Shown: positions 1 to 8,951, counted from the first letter of the stretch. The stretch: DNA of 64,000 bases from WLMZ01 sp031367435 (GCA_031367435.1 JANLPV010000045.1:30470-94469); one strand, 5' to 3'. Numbers and translations: made by a program. The notes: generated by a model not told the origin, from the sequence alone.

Positions 1-1042
1 GACTGAACAGCGATCGACCTTGTTCCTCCATCGCCAGCCCCTCGAAACTGTCGGTCATCGCGATGCCGTAACTGCTCAGCGGGTAGGGGCCGAAGTAATT
101 GTCGAAGAAGTCGATTTGTTCGCCGGCCACATCGACAAACGGTTGCATCAGCGCGTGGTCGGCGGTGAGGACAGCGCTACTGAGTGGCAAGCCGTTCGGG
201 CCGACACTGTCGACAATGTCGTATGGTCCGGTGATGACCTGGATCAGGTAGGTGGCCATCGCCTCGGGTTGATTCCAGATCCACGTCTCGCCGGTGGCGC
301 TCGTTGTGTGATCGACGAGTGCACCATTTGCGACGCCAGTTTCGCCCGCTCCAACGTGCAACGCGAAACGGTAGGTGGCCTTATCGCTCGGGTGATCATT
401 GCTCGGGAGCCACGTGCGCGCGCCGTCGGGTTCGTTGATCACATACGAGCCGCGAGTGGTGGGAAACCAGCCGTTTTGAATGCCGGCTGGCGAGCCGGAC
501 GGGTCGGGTTTCAGAGAATACGTGACCGCGACATCGAACGCAGTGCCCTCGATGATCGTCGATGCGGGGGTGATGACGAGCTCAGGCCCCCGCTGATCAA
601 ACGTTGCAACAGAGGTTCCGAGCTTCACACCGTCGATCTTGGGACCAACTGAATCGAGCGAGAAGTCAACGAGGTCACCGGTCGCGGTAATCGACAGTGT
701 CGCAATCGCGTTCAGCAAGTGGGTCGAGTCGTTGTAGGTGAGATCGAGATCGTAGTGAGTGACGTCGATGCCCGGATTGCCCAGGTCAGGAAAGAGCACA
801 TCGCCAACTCCCCGTGCGGAATCGCCTCCGGTGCCGTCATTTGTGGTTGGGGTCGAGTCAGTTGGTGGCGTCGCCGTGTCGGGCGTGATCGGTGGCGAGA
901 CCTCGGTCGCCGGCACGCGCTGGTTCGAACGACCCGCTGTCACGTTGGTGGTCGCCGCCGAGCATGATGCAATCAGCCATGAGGCCACACTCAGGCCAAT
1001 CGTCGCGCGCAACAGCGCCGAGCGGTTTCGGCCGTAGCGCAT
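1..1042 (-). CDS. M1-family metallopeptidase lipoprotein, N-terminal part (cut by window edge)
   Basis: I translated this from the reverse strand; the frame is open from an ATG at 1042 to the window edge (347 codons). The N-terminus has a basic start, a hydrophobic run and a lipobox (I-A-S-C, Cys27), then a Thr/Pro/Asp-rich linker, so it should be a surface lipoprotein. The body starts with DVLFPDLGNPGIDVTHYDLD, the usual opening of bacterial M1 aminopeptidases, and contains a TWLPSNDHPSDKATY segment (typical M1) and, at the edge, EGLAMEEQGRSLFS, which corresponds to the family's GAMEN-like loop that binds the substrate N-terminus. The zinc motif HExxH would lie beyond the window, so activity cannot be judged. 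M1 enzymes release N-terminal residues from peptides outside the membrane. Confidence 0.85.
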   Translation of the reverse strand, partial: MRYGRNRSALLRATIGLSVASWLIASCSAATTNVTAGRSNQRVPATEVSPPITPDTATPPTDSTPTTNDGTGGDSARGVGDVLFPDLGNPGIDVTHYDLDLTYNDSTHLLNAIATLSITATGDLVDFSLDSVGPKIDGVKLGTSVATFDQRGPELVITPASTIIEGTAFDVAVTYSLKPDPSGSPAGIQNGWFPTTRGSYVINEPDGARTWLPSNDHPSDKATYRFALHVGAGETGVANGALVDHTTSATGETWIWNQPEAMATYLIQVITGPYDIVDSVGPNGLPLSSAVLTADHALMQPFVDVAGEQIDFFDNYFGPYPLSSYGIAMTDSFEGLAMEEQGRSLFS

Positions 1043-1108
1043 TAGCGCGCACGTCACCTCAACCGTCACTTCGGGTTGATCGCGCTGGTTCCGTTGACGG
1101 CGAACGCG

Positions 1109-2617
1109 TCATCGCCTGATCGCGCTATCGGTCACGGTGGCCCGAAGACGAACGGTGAACACTGAGTCGCCCGAGAGCACAGCACTGCGTGCAAAGAGTC
1201 GTCCCGACTCCCAATTCGACAGGCCGAGCTCAGGTCGATCGAGCGCGAATTGGCCGTCGACCCAGCGCGTGAACCCATCGCCGATGAACGGTGCGTCGCA
1301 ATGGTCGTAGAACCACTGCTGCTCGCTGGTATCGGTGCTGATGAGCGATGCAGTCAAGTGCGGGCTGTGTTGATTGAACAACTGCACCGCATCGAGCACT
1401 GAGTCGACAACCGCCAAAGAAACCTCCGGCGAGTTCTCCCATTCCCACTCAGTGCCGAGCTCATCGACAGCGATAGTGTCAGCGAACGTCTCGTTGCTCG
1501 GCCCCTCTGCGCGGTCGATCGTCACCTGCTCGTTGAAACACGACGCCGGCACATGTGATGCAGAGCTATCGACAACGTGCAGCCGTGCAGCCGACGATCG
1601 GGCGACGCCAGCAGCACGAATTGCATCGAGAAACGCCGGCACCAGTTCGGCGGCACGATCAGCCACGATGCAGCACACATTGAGCGTGTTGCACACCTTG
1701 CGATCGAGCGAATGCAACACCGACTGGCGGAAGTGCTCGACATCCGCGTTCGACGAGGCCACCATCCATGCGCCGCCCGTTCCGTGCAGGCTCACAGGCA
1801 CTCCGGCTTGGCGAGCGACCGCGCCGAGTTGCGCGACTGCTTCACCCGAACCGCGGGCGACGGCCAACGAAAGGCGACGGTCGTTGAATAGCGCATAGCC
1901 CGCGGAGCGCGCCGGCGCGCCGATGAGCGTGACACACGCAGCGGGTAGGCCTGACGCCACCAGCGCTGGAGTGAGCGCGTAATGCATGATCGCCTGCGCG
2001 GTGCCGAGCGCGTCACTGCCAATTCGAAGAACAGCAGTGTTTCCGGTGCGAAGCACTCCTGTTGCATCTGCAAACACATTCGGGCGGCCCTCGAAGACAA
2101 ACCCCACAACTCCGAGGGGTGCCCGCTCGACGGCAACGATCCAGCCATCGTGGCGCACCTGTTCGGTGATCTGTTGCCGCGGGATATTCGTGTCGCGCCA
2201 AACCCTGAGCCCGGCGACCATGTCGGCGCGCATGCGATCGGACAACGCGAGCCGCGTCGTTGATCTGCCACGCGCGGCCGCCGACTGCACATCGGCGTCG
2301 TTGGCACGAGCTATGACCGAAAAGGTGTCGTCGTCGGCGAGCGCCACGGCGAACGCGTCGAAAAATGAGGAGATCTGTTCATCTGTGACCGACGCGAGCT
2401 CGGCGAAAGCCGCAAGCGCTGCATCGACCGCGGCCCGCACTCGCGCCACCTCTGCTGACGGAACGTGCAGCAGCGCGCCCGTGTCCTGCACGACCACAAG
2501 ATGATCACCGGCGACGAATTGCTCGGCGAGAGATGGTGTGACAACCGCCGCTCGGTTGCCCCCGAATGGCACCAATTGGCCAACCTGAAGGCCGATGAGT
2601 GGCTGGAAATTGTCCAT
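1109..2617 (-). CDS. ProA-like glutamate-5-semialdehyde dehydrogenase family protein
   Basis: 502 aa from the ATG at 2617; an upstream extension of the frame would overlap the promoter of the divergent gene and lacks family similarity. Visible ProA-type blocks: LSDRMRADMVAGL (126-138), APLGVVGFVFEGRPNV (166-181, Rossmann/phosphate region), TGNTAVLRIGSDA (191-203), and DRKVCNTLNVCCIV (305-318) where Cys309 is the likely catalytic thiol. ELGLSNWESGRLFARSAV near the end matches the ProA C-terminal motif. ProA reduces gamma-glutamyl phosphate in proline synthesis. The protein is about 80 residues longer than usual ProA, with an N-terminal stretch of about 50 residues before the family region, and the motifs are diverged, so it may be a paralogue with another substrate. 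No proB is adjacent. Confidence 0.75.
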   Translation of the reverse strand: MDNFQPLIGLQVGQLVPFGGNRAAVVTPSLAEQFVAGDHLVVVQDTGALLHVPSAEVARVRAAVDAALAAFAELASVTDEQISSFFDAFAVALADDDTFSVIARANDADVQSAAARGRSTTRLALSDRMRADMVAGLRVWRDTNIPRQQITEQVRHDGWIVAVERAPLGVVGFVFEGRPNVFADATGVLRTGNTAVLRIGSDALGTAQAIMHYALTPALVASGLPAACVTLIGAPARSAGYALFNDRRLSLAVARGSGEAVAQLGAVARQAGVPVSLHGTGGAWMVASSNADVEHFRQSVLHSLDRKVCNTLNVCCIVADRAAELVPAFLDAIRAAGVARSSAARLHVVDSSASHVPASCFNEQVTIDRAEGPSNETFADTIAVDELGTEWEWENSPEVSLAVVDSVLDAVQLFNQHSPHLTASLISTDTSEQQWFYDHCDAPFIGDGFTRWVDGQFALDRPELGLSNWESGRLFARSAVLSGDSVFTVRLRATVTDSAIRR

Positions 2618-2700
2618 CACCGCACAGCGTAGGTGTTGGCCCTGGTGGGGACGTTGCCCTGAAGCGCACAACTTAGTGAGCAAGGGAATAGCTTTGCGAT

Positions 2701-3420
2701 GTGACTGCTCCTGAGCTCTATTTTCGTCAACTGTTGTCAGGTCGCGATTTCGCGACGGCCAATCCCGTCGCGCGGCAAATGGTGAACTTTGTGTACGCAA
2801 TCGGCGATCGCTCTACGGGTGAGACCTTGCTCGTCGATCCGGCATACGCCGTGAACGATCTCATCGACGTCGTCGAAGCCGACGGCATGACGGTGACAGG
2901 CGTGCTCGCCACCCACTACCACCCAGATCATGTCGGCGGCGACATGATGGGCTACTCGATCGAAGGCGTCAGCGCCCTGCTCGATCGTTGCCAATGCCCA
3001 ATTCACGTGCAGGCCGACGAAGCACCGTGGGTACAGCGCACAACCGGTGTGTCGATCACCGATCTTGTATCGCACGAGGCCGGCGACGTCGTCACGGTCG
3101 GCGGTATTGACATCACCCTGCTCCACACACCCGGCCACACGCCCGGCAGCCAATGCTTTTTGGTGCAGGGAAGATTGGTGTCCGGCGACACCTTGTTCCT
3201 CGAAGGCTGCGGACGTACCGATCTGCCGGGCAGTAACCCCGAGCACATGTATGCGAGCCTGCAGATGTTGGCAGGTCTCCCCGACGAGACCGTCGTGTAC
3301 CCGGGCCACATGTACTCCGCACCGACGAGCGCGCCATTGTTGGCGCTGCGCGAGGACAACTACATCTTCAAGCCCAAGTCGCTCGAGGCGTGGATGCAAT
3401 GGTTCGGTGGTCAGGGCTGA
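2701..3420 (+). CDS. MBL-fold metallo-hydrolase (glyoxalase II / persulfide dioxygenase type)
   Basis: 239 aa with a GTG start at 2701. The metal motif THYHPDH lies at 71-77, followed by HTPGHTPGSQ, SGDTLFLEGCGRTDLPGS and YPGHMY, which supply the remaining His and bridging Asp ligands of the glyoxalase-II-like branch of the metallo-beta-lactamase fold. The GRTDLPGS stretch is common in persulfide dioxygenases and related hydrolases, which act on glutathione or low-molecular-weight thiol conjugates in the cytoplasm; the exact substrate cannot be read from sequence. It is divergent from the ProA-like gene, with an 83-bp gap that must hold both promoters. Confidence 0.85.
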   Translation: MTAPELYFRQLLSGRDFATANPVARQMVNFVYAIGDRSTGETLLVDPAYAVNDLIDVVEADGMTVTGVLATHYHPDHVGGDMMGYSIEGVSALLDRCQCPIHVQADEAPWVQRTTGVSITDLVSHEAGDVVTVGGIDITLLHTPGHTPGSQCFLVQGRLVSGDTLFLEGCGRTDLPGSNPEHMYASLQMLAGLPDETVVYPGHMYSAPTSAPLLALREDNYIFKPKSLEAWMQWFGGQG

Positions 3421-3450
3421 GTACGTGGCCCGGCCCCCTGCCAGCGAGCA

Positions 3451-4074
3451 CTAGAGCAGGCTGAGCGCGAGCCCAACGAGCGCCGAGTGGTAACTCACCA
3501 TGACCGCGAGCGGCAGCCACTTGCGTTCACCAACGAACTCGCGCCAGCCGAGCAGCGTGTCACTGACGACAAATGCGGCTGCACCCGTAATCGCCCACCA
3601 GCGGCCCGTCATCGCGGCGAACACGGACATGCTCGAAATGATCGCGAGATATGCCAGCACCGGCACCCTGAGCTCTGGCTTGTTTGCCGTCGCGCCGGCA
3701 ACGATGCGACGGCCAAGTGTTGCGACATGCAGCACGAGCAGCACCACCACAGGAAGAGCCCACGCGGCATGGTTCAGGTGCAACGACACGAACATCGCAA
3801 CGAACACGAGGTGACCCATGAGAAAAGCGCAGAGCCCAACAATGAACTTGTCGACGACATCGAGCAGCGCGACGTCACCCACGAGGCAGAACACGAGACC
3901 GATCACCGCGAGCACGGTTGCGTTCGTCGGGCCATGCGCCGCAACGGCAACCCACATCACCAACAACGTCGTCACAGGTTTGGAGACTGTCTCCAACAAC
4001 TGATTCGGACGAACGCGGGTAGACCAATTGACCACGGCGGCCGCAGCAGTACAGACCAACGCGATTGTCAGCAT
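3451..4074 (-). CDS. YhhN/TMEM86-family membrane protein (lysoplasmalogenase-like)
   Basis: 207 aa, almost entirely hydrophobic with about seven to eight predicted membrane segments. Family blocks seen: SKPVTTLLVMW near 31-41, GLVFCLVGDVALL (60-72), FIVGLCAFLMGHLVF (76-90) and AAFVVSDTLLGWREF near 172-186; the two conserved aspartates (GDVALL and SDTLL) are the proposed catalytic residues. YhhN/TMEM86 proteins cleave the vinyl-ether bond of lysoplasmalogens in the animal enzyme; bacterial roles are less certain. It is convergent with the MBL gene and about 110 bp from the 3' end of the TSUP exporter gene on the same strand. Confidence 0.8.
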   Translation of the reverse strand: MLTIALVCTAAAAVVNWSTRVRPNQLLETVSKPVTTLLVMWVAVAAHGPTNATVLAVIGLVFCLVGDVALLDVVDKFIVGLCAFLMGHLVFVAMFVSLHLNHAAWALPVVVLLVLHVATLGRRIVAGATANKPELRVPVLAYLAIISSMSVFAAMTGRWWAITGAAAFVVSDTLLGWREFVGERKWLPLAVMVSYHSALVGLALSLL

Positions 4075-4134
4075 CGGGCAAGCCTGACATGCGCGCCCTG
4101 CGTGGAGCGCAGCGGTTCGTTGACGCGCATGTGA

Positions 4135-4194
4135 GCGTCATTCATGTCAGCGTCGTTCATGTCAGCGTCATTCATGTCAGCGCCGTTCATGTCA
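4135..4194. repeat. 15-bp tandem repeat, four units, spanning the 3' end of the TSUP gene
   Basis: Four contiguous units of GCGTCATTCATGTCA (units 1 and 3 identical; unit 2 has G for A; unit 4 is GCGCCGTTCATGTCA). Read on the minus strand each unit carries TGACATGAA, so the stop codon of the upstream gene (4187-4189) lies inside the first unit and is repeated in phase downstream. The unit is a whole number of codons, so the array provides several tandem in-frame stops. Confidence 0.9.
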
Positions 4195-4942
4195 GCGCCT
4201 TCGCCAGTGCGGCTGATGCGGCGGCCACAAGCAGGCAAAGGACGAGCACACGGAATCGTTCGGGCGAGAACTTGTGGCGTAGGGGGAAGCCAACCAGCAG
4301 ACCAAGGCCCATTGCTGGCAGGGCGACGCCGCTCACGGCCAACTCGTTGACGTGCACCTTGCCTCCGGCGATGAACAGCGCCATACCGATCACCCCGCTG
4401 ATGGCAAACACCACCGAGAGCGTCGCGCGAAAGGGTTCGGGACCGAGCTGGCGCGCCTGCAGCCCGAACACCAGCGGCGGGCCGTTCGTGGAGATAGAGG
4501 TATTGAGTACGCCACTCAGAAATCCCATGCCAACATCGAACTGCGGGCCGACGTGGGCGAGATCGAGACCGCGGGCGAGGGCCACGACGGCCAGCAACAC
4601 AGCGCCACCGAGGAGGAGCCGCAGCGTTCGGTCGCTGACGATATCGAATACCAAGAAGCCGAGCGGCATACCGACGATGGCGCCCGCGACAATCCGTTTG
4701 ACGATCGCTCGGACTGCGCTCCGGCGATATCGAAAGGTTTGCACCATGTTGGTGACGAGGCCGATGATCGAGGACACGATCACGGTTGGGTGCAACGGAA
4801 TCGCGAGGCTGATCAAGGGCACGGACAGCAGACCGAAACCAAAACCTGCAACGGCACTGACAATCGCTGAGAGGAAGACCGCGACGAACACCACAACGTA
4901 CTGAGCGAAGCTGTACGAGACCGCGATCAACGAGCCGCCCAA
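4187..4942 (-). CDS. TSUP (TauE/SafE-type) membrane transporter
   Basis: 251 aa, eight predicted membrane helices in two repeats. The N-terminal AGFGFGLLSVPLI (32-44) and the second-half NTSISTNGPPLVFG (147-160) are the paired G/P-rich signature of the sulfite-exporter TauE/SafE family, which moves small anions such as sulfite, sulfoacetate or organosulfonates across the inner membrane. Its start overlaps the 3' end of the Lrp-type regulator by 16 bp, so the aminotransferase, Lrp and exporter genes look like one minus-strand operon; this suggests export or uptake of a small product linked to the aminotransferase. Confidence 0.85.
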   Translation of the reverse strand: MGGSLIAVSYSFAQYVVVFVAVFLSAIVSAVAGFGFGLLSVPLISLAIPLHPTVIVSSIIGLVTNMVQTFRYRRSAVRAIVKRIVAGAIVGMPLGFLVFDIVSDRTLRLLLGGAVLLAVVALARGLDLAHVGPQFDVGMGFLSGVLNTSISTNGPPLVFGLQARQLGPEPFRATLSVVFAISGVIGMALFIAGGKVHVNELAVSGVALPAMGLGLLVGFPLRHKFSPERFRVLVLCLLVAAASAALAKALT

Positions 4943-5373
4943 CGAAAGCGGTGCGTATGAATATGGAAATAGGGGAACGCCTGCACCTCGCGCACGCCAG
5001 GAATGGTGCGCACCTGGTGATTCAAGACATCGAACATCTCATCGTTCGACTCGCACAACACCTCGGCGAGCACGTCGTATCCGCCGGCGCTGAGCACGGC
5101 GTAGATCACCGATGGGATCGCTCCCACTGCGTCGGCGACCGCCTGAGCATCGCTTTCAACGGTGATGCAAAACATCGCCATCGCGTTGTAGCCCAGCGCC
5201 AACGGATCGGTAACAGCGACGATCTGCAACACACCCGAATCGGTGAGACGCTGCACGCGTTGGCGCGTGGCCGCGGGCGATAAGCCAACGAGCGGCGCGA
5301 GATCGGCGTAACTCATCCGCCCATCGCGTTGCAGCTCATCGATGATGCGCTTGTCGATCGCGTCGAGTGTCAC
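4927..5373 (-). CDS. Lrp/AsnC-family transcriptional regulator
   Basis: 148 aa. The N-terminal 60 residues form the winged-helix domain (LDAIDKRIIDELQRDGRMSY, then LAPLVGLSPAATRQRVQRL); residues 65-140 form the RAM effector domain (VAVTDPLALGYNAM, then SAGGYDVLAEVLCES). Lrp/AsnC proteins form oligomers and sense amino acids. It lies 6 bp downstream of the aminotransferase gene and overlaps the transporter gene, so it probably controls its own operon and perhaps the divergent TauD-type gene in response to the substrate of that pathway. Confidence 0.92.
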   Translation of the reverse strand: MTLDAIDKRIIDELQRDGRMSYADLAPLVGLSPAATRQRVQRLTDSGVLQIVAVTDPLALGYNAMAMFCITVESDAQAVADAVGAIPSVIYAVLSAGGYDVLAEVLCESNDEMFDVLNHQVRTIPGVREVQAFPYFHIHTHRFRWAAR

Positions 5374-5379
5374 GGGGCT

Positions 5380-6735
5380 TTACCCTACGAGGGCGGCAAC
5401 CGCTTCACGAAACACCACGGTGTGCCGATCGACGTCGGCTTCGCAGTGATGTGGCGAGAGCAGCGCCATGTTGTGAAATGGCGTCAACAAGATGCCGCGG
5501 TTGATGGCCCAGAGATGCATGAACGAATCGAGTTCGTGATCGGTGGCCGCGGCCGCCTGGGCACCGTTCAGTGGTGGCGGGCAGAACCAATACTCGGCTC
5601 GGCAACCAAGTTGCTGCACGTGCCATGGCAGGCCGAAGTCGGCTATGACTTTGGCAACACCCTCGGCCCACGCTGTGGCAAGCGGTATGGCTCGATCAAA
5701 GTCGTCGTCGCGCAGACATGTACTGAGCGTGGCGCGCACGGCAGCCAGCGCGAGCGCGTTGCCGCTGAGCGTGCCGCCGACTCCAGATGTATCGATGGCA
5801 TCGGTGAACAACGGCGCATGCAATCGCTCTGCGATCTCAGCGCTCATGCCGTACGCGGCGGCGGGCATACCGCCGCCGATGGTCTTGCCGACGACGATGA
5901 AGTCGGCCTCGATGCCCCAGTGGCGAGCCGCTCCGCCTGGACCGACGCAGATCGTATGGGTCTCATCCACAACGAGCAGCACACCATGCTTTCGCGTCAC
6001 TTCACGCACGGCTTCGAGATAGCCGGGCTGCGGTAAGACGATACCGATGTTGGTGAGGGCCGGTTCCATGAGCACGCAGGCGACGTCACCGTGGGCGAGT
6101 TCACGATCGAGCGCTTCTATGTCGTTGAATTGCACCACACGCGTCGTGAGAGCAGGGTCGACCTGCGGTCCGAGTGAGCCGGGTCGGGCAACCACCGCGC
6201 CTGCGTCATCGAGCACCGCGAACGCTTCATCGACGGTGCCGTGGTAGCACCAGTCCATCACCAAGATCTTCGAACGGCCAGTGAGATGTCGGGCGAATCG
6301 CAGCACGAAGCGATTGGCATCCGTTGCCGTCATAGCAATCTGCCACGACGGCAACCCGAACCGACGAGCAAGCTCGGCCCCCACCCATGCTGCATCGTCA
6401 TTAGGCAGCATCGTGGTAATCCCACGTAGCGCCTGGGCGTGCAGCGCATCGGCCACCGCCGTGAGACCATGCCCCACCATCGCGCCGGTGTCACCCAAAC
6501 AGAAGTCGAGATACTCGATGCCGTCAACATCGGTGAAATGCGCGCCTTTTGCCTGCTCGAAGAACACGGGAAAAGCGCCCGGCCAACGCGTCATCCACGG
6601 CATGGGCACCCCGCCGAGAAGATGCCTGCTGGCAATATGGGAGCGCTCGGCGGAGCGCGGATGCTGATCGACAAACAATTGATGCTCGTGTGCCATCAGG
6701 TGTTCGAGCCGAGATCGATGGAGCATCATGTCCAC
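5380..6735 (-). CDS. Class III (PLP-dependent) aminotransferase, GSA-aminomutase-like
   Basis: 451 aa. VVDETHTICVGPGGAARHWG (255-274) contains the PLP-ring Asp of class III aminotransferases, and VVGKTIGGGMPAAAYGM (281-297) has the Schiff-base Lys284. FLDFCLGDTGAMVGH-type sequence (around 77-89) and TATDANRFVLRFARHLTGR (136-154) match the glutamate-1-semialdehyde aminomutase-like subgroup. Several ATG codons lie near the start (codons 1, 3, 4, 14); the first is used here. With an Lrp regulator and TSUP transporter directly downstream it probably belongs to catabolism of an amino acid or amino sulfonate; a hemL role is unlikely given the setting. Confidence 0.85.
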   Translation of the reverse strand: MDMMLHRSRLEHLMAHEHQLFVDQHPRSAERSHIASRHLLGGVPMPWMTRWPGAFPVFFEQAKGAHFTDVDGIEYLDFCLGDTGAMVGHGLTAVADALHAQALRGITTMLPNDDAAWVGAELARRFGLPSWQIAMTATDANRFVLRFARHLTGRSKILVMDWCYHGTVDEAFAVLDDAGAVVARPGSLGPQVDPALTTRVVQFNDIEALDRELAHGDVACVLMEPALTNIGIVLPQPGYLEAVREVTRKHGVLLVVDETHTICVGPGGAARHWGIEADFIVVGKTIGGGMPAAAYGMSAEIAERLHAPLFTDAIDTSGVGGTLSGNALALAAVRATLSTCLRDDDFDRAIPLATAWAEGVAKVIADFGLPWHVQQLGCRAEYWFCPPPLNGAQAAAATDHELDSFMHLWAINRGILLTPFHNMALLSPHHCEADVDRHTVVFREAVAALVG

Positions 6736-6782
6736 ATCATAGATTGCTGATGCCCCGACTTACAATGGTTTCAGTCGTATCA

Positions 6783-6805
6783 GTGATATCTTTCAATCGA
6801 ATCAC
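6783..6805. promoter_or_regulatory. Inverted repeat GTGAT-N13-ATCAC between divergent genes
   Basis: A 5-bp inverted repeat GTGAT / ATCAC with 13-bp AT-rich spacer sits in the 160-bp gap between the aminotransferase operon and the TauD-type gene. The gap is markedly AT-richer than its surroundings. It is a plausible Lrp-type operator for both directions, but short arms make this tentative. Confidence 0.35.
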
Positions 6806-6896
6806 TTGCATTACTCTCGGCTGACAATCGCTGAAGGTGGGATGCTTCGTCGCCATCGGCGTCGGCGTATCCACTAAGGTTCGGCCCGAGGAGAAC

Positions 6897-7868
6897 ATGA
6901 GCGCAACAGACATCACCCCAACAGATTCAGCTATCGACCCAGTCCTCAAGTTGAAGGCCAGTCGACGTATGTTGGCGAACAGCATCGTGATGAATGGTCC
7001 GTGCATCTATTTGGCTGACGAACGACAGCGTCTCGCTTCTGCTCGCTATGACCACTTCGAGGTCTGCCAAGTTGGCGCCACGATCGGCGCAGAGATTCGC
7101 GGCATCGACCTAGCCGGTGAGCTCAGCGACAATGAGATCGCCGACATCCGCCGGGCACTGCATGACTTCAAGGTGATCTTCTTTCGTGATCAGCCCATGT
7201 CGACTGATCAGCACGTCGCGTTCGCGGCGAGGTTCGGCAGTTTGGAAACGCATCCGTTTCTTCCGCCAAACACAACCCAACCTGAATTGGTGCGCTTCGC
7301 CAAGAACGCAGAAGCAGCCGGATACGAGAACGGTTGGCATCACGATGTCACGTGGCGCGCTGAGCCATCGATGGGTGCCGTGTTGCACGCGATTTCCGTG
7401 CCGCCAGTCGGGGGCGACACGTTGTTTGCCGACATGTACGCGGCGTACGACGGTCTGCCCGACGACGTTCGTTCGCGAATCGACGACCTCACCGCAGAGC
7501 ACGACTTCATGCAGGCATTCGGCCACAACTTGCCAGATGACGAGCGTGCGGTCATGCGTGAACGCTTCCCTGCGGTCGAGCATCCGGTAGCGCCGCGACA
7601 CGACATTACGGAACGCCGTTACCTCTACGTGAATCGCTACTTCACAACGCGCATTGTGGGCCTTGATCAGACCGACAGCAACGACCTCATCGAGTACCTC
7701 GCCCGACAGGCCGACTATCCCGAATATCAGTGCCGATTCCGCTGGCGCAAAGATTCGATCGCGTTCTGGGACAACCGCGCCGTTCAGCACTACGCGTCGA
7801 GCGACTATTGGCCGCAGCCGCGCATCATGGAACGCGCCTCAATCATGGGTACGCGACCCACCCGCTAG
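6897..7868 (+). CDS. TauD/TfdA-family Fe(II)/2-oxoglutarate dioxygenase
   Basis: 323 aa from the ATG at 6897, which has a GAGGAG ribosome site 4 bp upstream; an earlier in-frame start has none. The family begins at about residue 55 (VCQVGATIGAEIRGIDLAGE). The metal ligands are His148 and Asp150 in GWHHDVTWR, with the distal His in NRAVQHYASSDYW and the 2-oxoglutarate Arg in PRIMERASIMG. TauD-type enzymes hydroxylate substrates such as taurine, sulfonates or aryloxyacetates, releasing sulfite or an aldehyde. A divergent operon carrying an aminotransferase and a TSUP (sulfite-exporter family) gene makes an organosulfonate substrate an attractive but unproven guess. Confidence 0.88.
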   Translation: MSATDITPTDSAIDPVLKLKASRRMLANSIVMNGPCIYLADERQRLASARYDHFEVCQVGATIGAEIRGIDLAGELSDNEIADIRRALHDFKVIFFRDQPMSTDQHVAFAARFGSLETHPFLPPNTTQPELVRFAKNAEAAGYENGWHHDVTWRAEPSMGAVLHAISVPPVGGDTLFADMYAAYDGLPDDVRSRIDDLTAEHDFMQAFGHNLPDDERAVMRERFPAVEHPVAPRHDITERRYLYVNRYFTTRIVGLDQTDSNDLIEYLARQADYPEYQCRFRWRKDSIAFWDNRAVQHYASSDYWPQPRIMERASIMGTRPTR

Positions 7869-7901
7869 AGCCGCGATTCAGAACGATGTAGCGTCGAATC
7901 C

Positions 7902-8951
7902 ATGACCATCGAACCGGTGCAGATGATCGTTTCCGGTCATGAACTGTCGATCTCCAACCCCAACAAGGTGTTCTTCCCGGCCCGAGGCGATACGAAGCTC
8001 GACCTCATCAACTTCTACCTGAGCATCGAAGAACCACTGATGAGAGCGATGCGCGATCGCCCGGTGTTGCTGCAACGTTTTCCCAACGGCACCGCCGGCT
8101 CGTCGTTCTTTCAAAAGCGCATCCCCGAGTCCGCGCCTGAATGGCTGCAGACAACCGTCGTCAGCACACCAAACGGCACACTTTCGAATGCGCTCGTCAT
8201 CGCCGACGTTGCCCACGTGATTTGGGCAGTGAACCTCGGATGTCTCGGCTTTCATTCATGGCCAATTCGTGCGAGCCAGCCGGAGATCACCGACGAACTC
8301 AGAATCGACCTTGACCCGGGACCCGGCACAACCTTCGCCATGGCCCAAGAGACAGCCCACGAAACACGCCTCCTCTTTGACGAGCTTGGGCTGACTAGCT
8401 ACATCAAGACCACCGGCAACCGCGGCCTACACGTGTACGTACGACTGCTCGCAATGTGGAACTCGATGCACGTTCGTGCGGCAGCCGTGGTTATGGCACG
8501 CGAACTGGAACGCCGCCGCCCCGACCTCATCACCGCTGCGTGGTGGAAGGAAGAACGTGGCGCACGTATCTTCATCGACTTCAATCAGAACGCACCTCAT
8601 AAGACGGTGTTTGCACCATGGTCGGTGCGGGCCCGCGATCACGCACCGGTGTCATGTCCATTTCCATGGGATGAGCTCGACACAATTCATCCCGATGCCC
8701 TCACCATCGCAACGGTTCCTGCACGGCTCGCCGCCCACGGCGATCCATGGGAAGCCATCGACCGCACACCAAATTCGCTCGAACCGCTCCTGCAGTTGGC
8801 AGCTCGCGACGTGGCTGCTGGATTGGCGGATGCACCATGGCCGCCGCAGTACCCAAAGATGGAGGGCGAACCGCTGCGAGTGGCACCGAGCCGAGCGAAG
8901 AAGACACCCGCTCCACCTGCAGATACCGGACATGTCGATAGCGACATGTAG
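7902..8951 (+). CDS. ligD: LigD-type DNA primase-polymerase domain protein
   Basis: 349 aa. This is a stand-alone polymerase domain of the NHEJ enzyme LigD: NPNKVFFP (19-26), DELRIDLDPGPGT (131-143) with the catalytic Asp136/Asp138, KTTGNRGLHVYV (about 169-180) and the third acidic motif at RIFIDFNQN. It would fill gaps with NTPs/dNTPs at double-strand breaks, working with Ku and a ligase; neither ku nor a ligase domain is in this window. The C-terminal 50 residues are a low-complexity Pro/Ala tail. It starts 33 bp after the dioxygenase gene but is probably not functionally linked. The symbol denotes the polymerase domain only. Confidence 0.9.
   Translation: MTIEPVQMIVSGHELSISNPNKVFFPARGDTKLDLINFYLSIEEPLMRAMRDRPVLLQRFPNGTAGSSFFQKRIPESAPEWLQTTVVSTPNGTLSNALVIADVAHVIWAVNLGCLGFHSWPIRASQPEITDELRIDLDPGPGTTFAMAQETAHETRLLFDELGLTSYIKTTGNRGLHVYVRLLAMWNSMHVRAAAVVMARELERRRPDLITAAWWKEERGARIFIDFNQNAPHKTVFAPWSVRARDHAPVSCPFPWDELDTIHPDALTIATVPARLAAHGDPWEAIDRTPNSLEPLLQLAARDVAAGLADAPWPPQYPKMEGEPLRVAPSRAKKTPAPPADTGHVDSDM

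Noticed and set aside
20..652. Long plus-strand open frame at the left edge
   Set aside because: The opposite strand gives a continuous M1 peptidase with a lipoprotein signal; the plus frame is a shadow of it.
5380..6735. hemL (glutamate-1-semialdehyde aminomutase)
   Set aside because: It has the fold and Lys284, but its operon with Lrp and TSUP and lack of other heme genes favour a catabolic aminotransferase.
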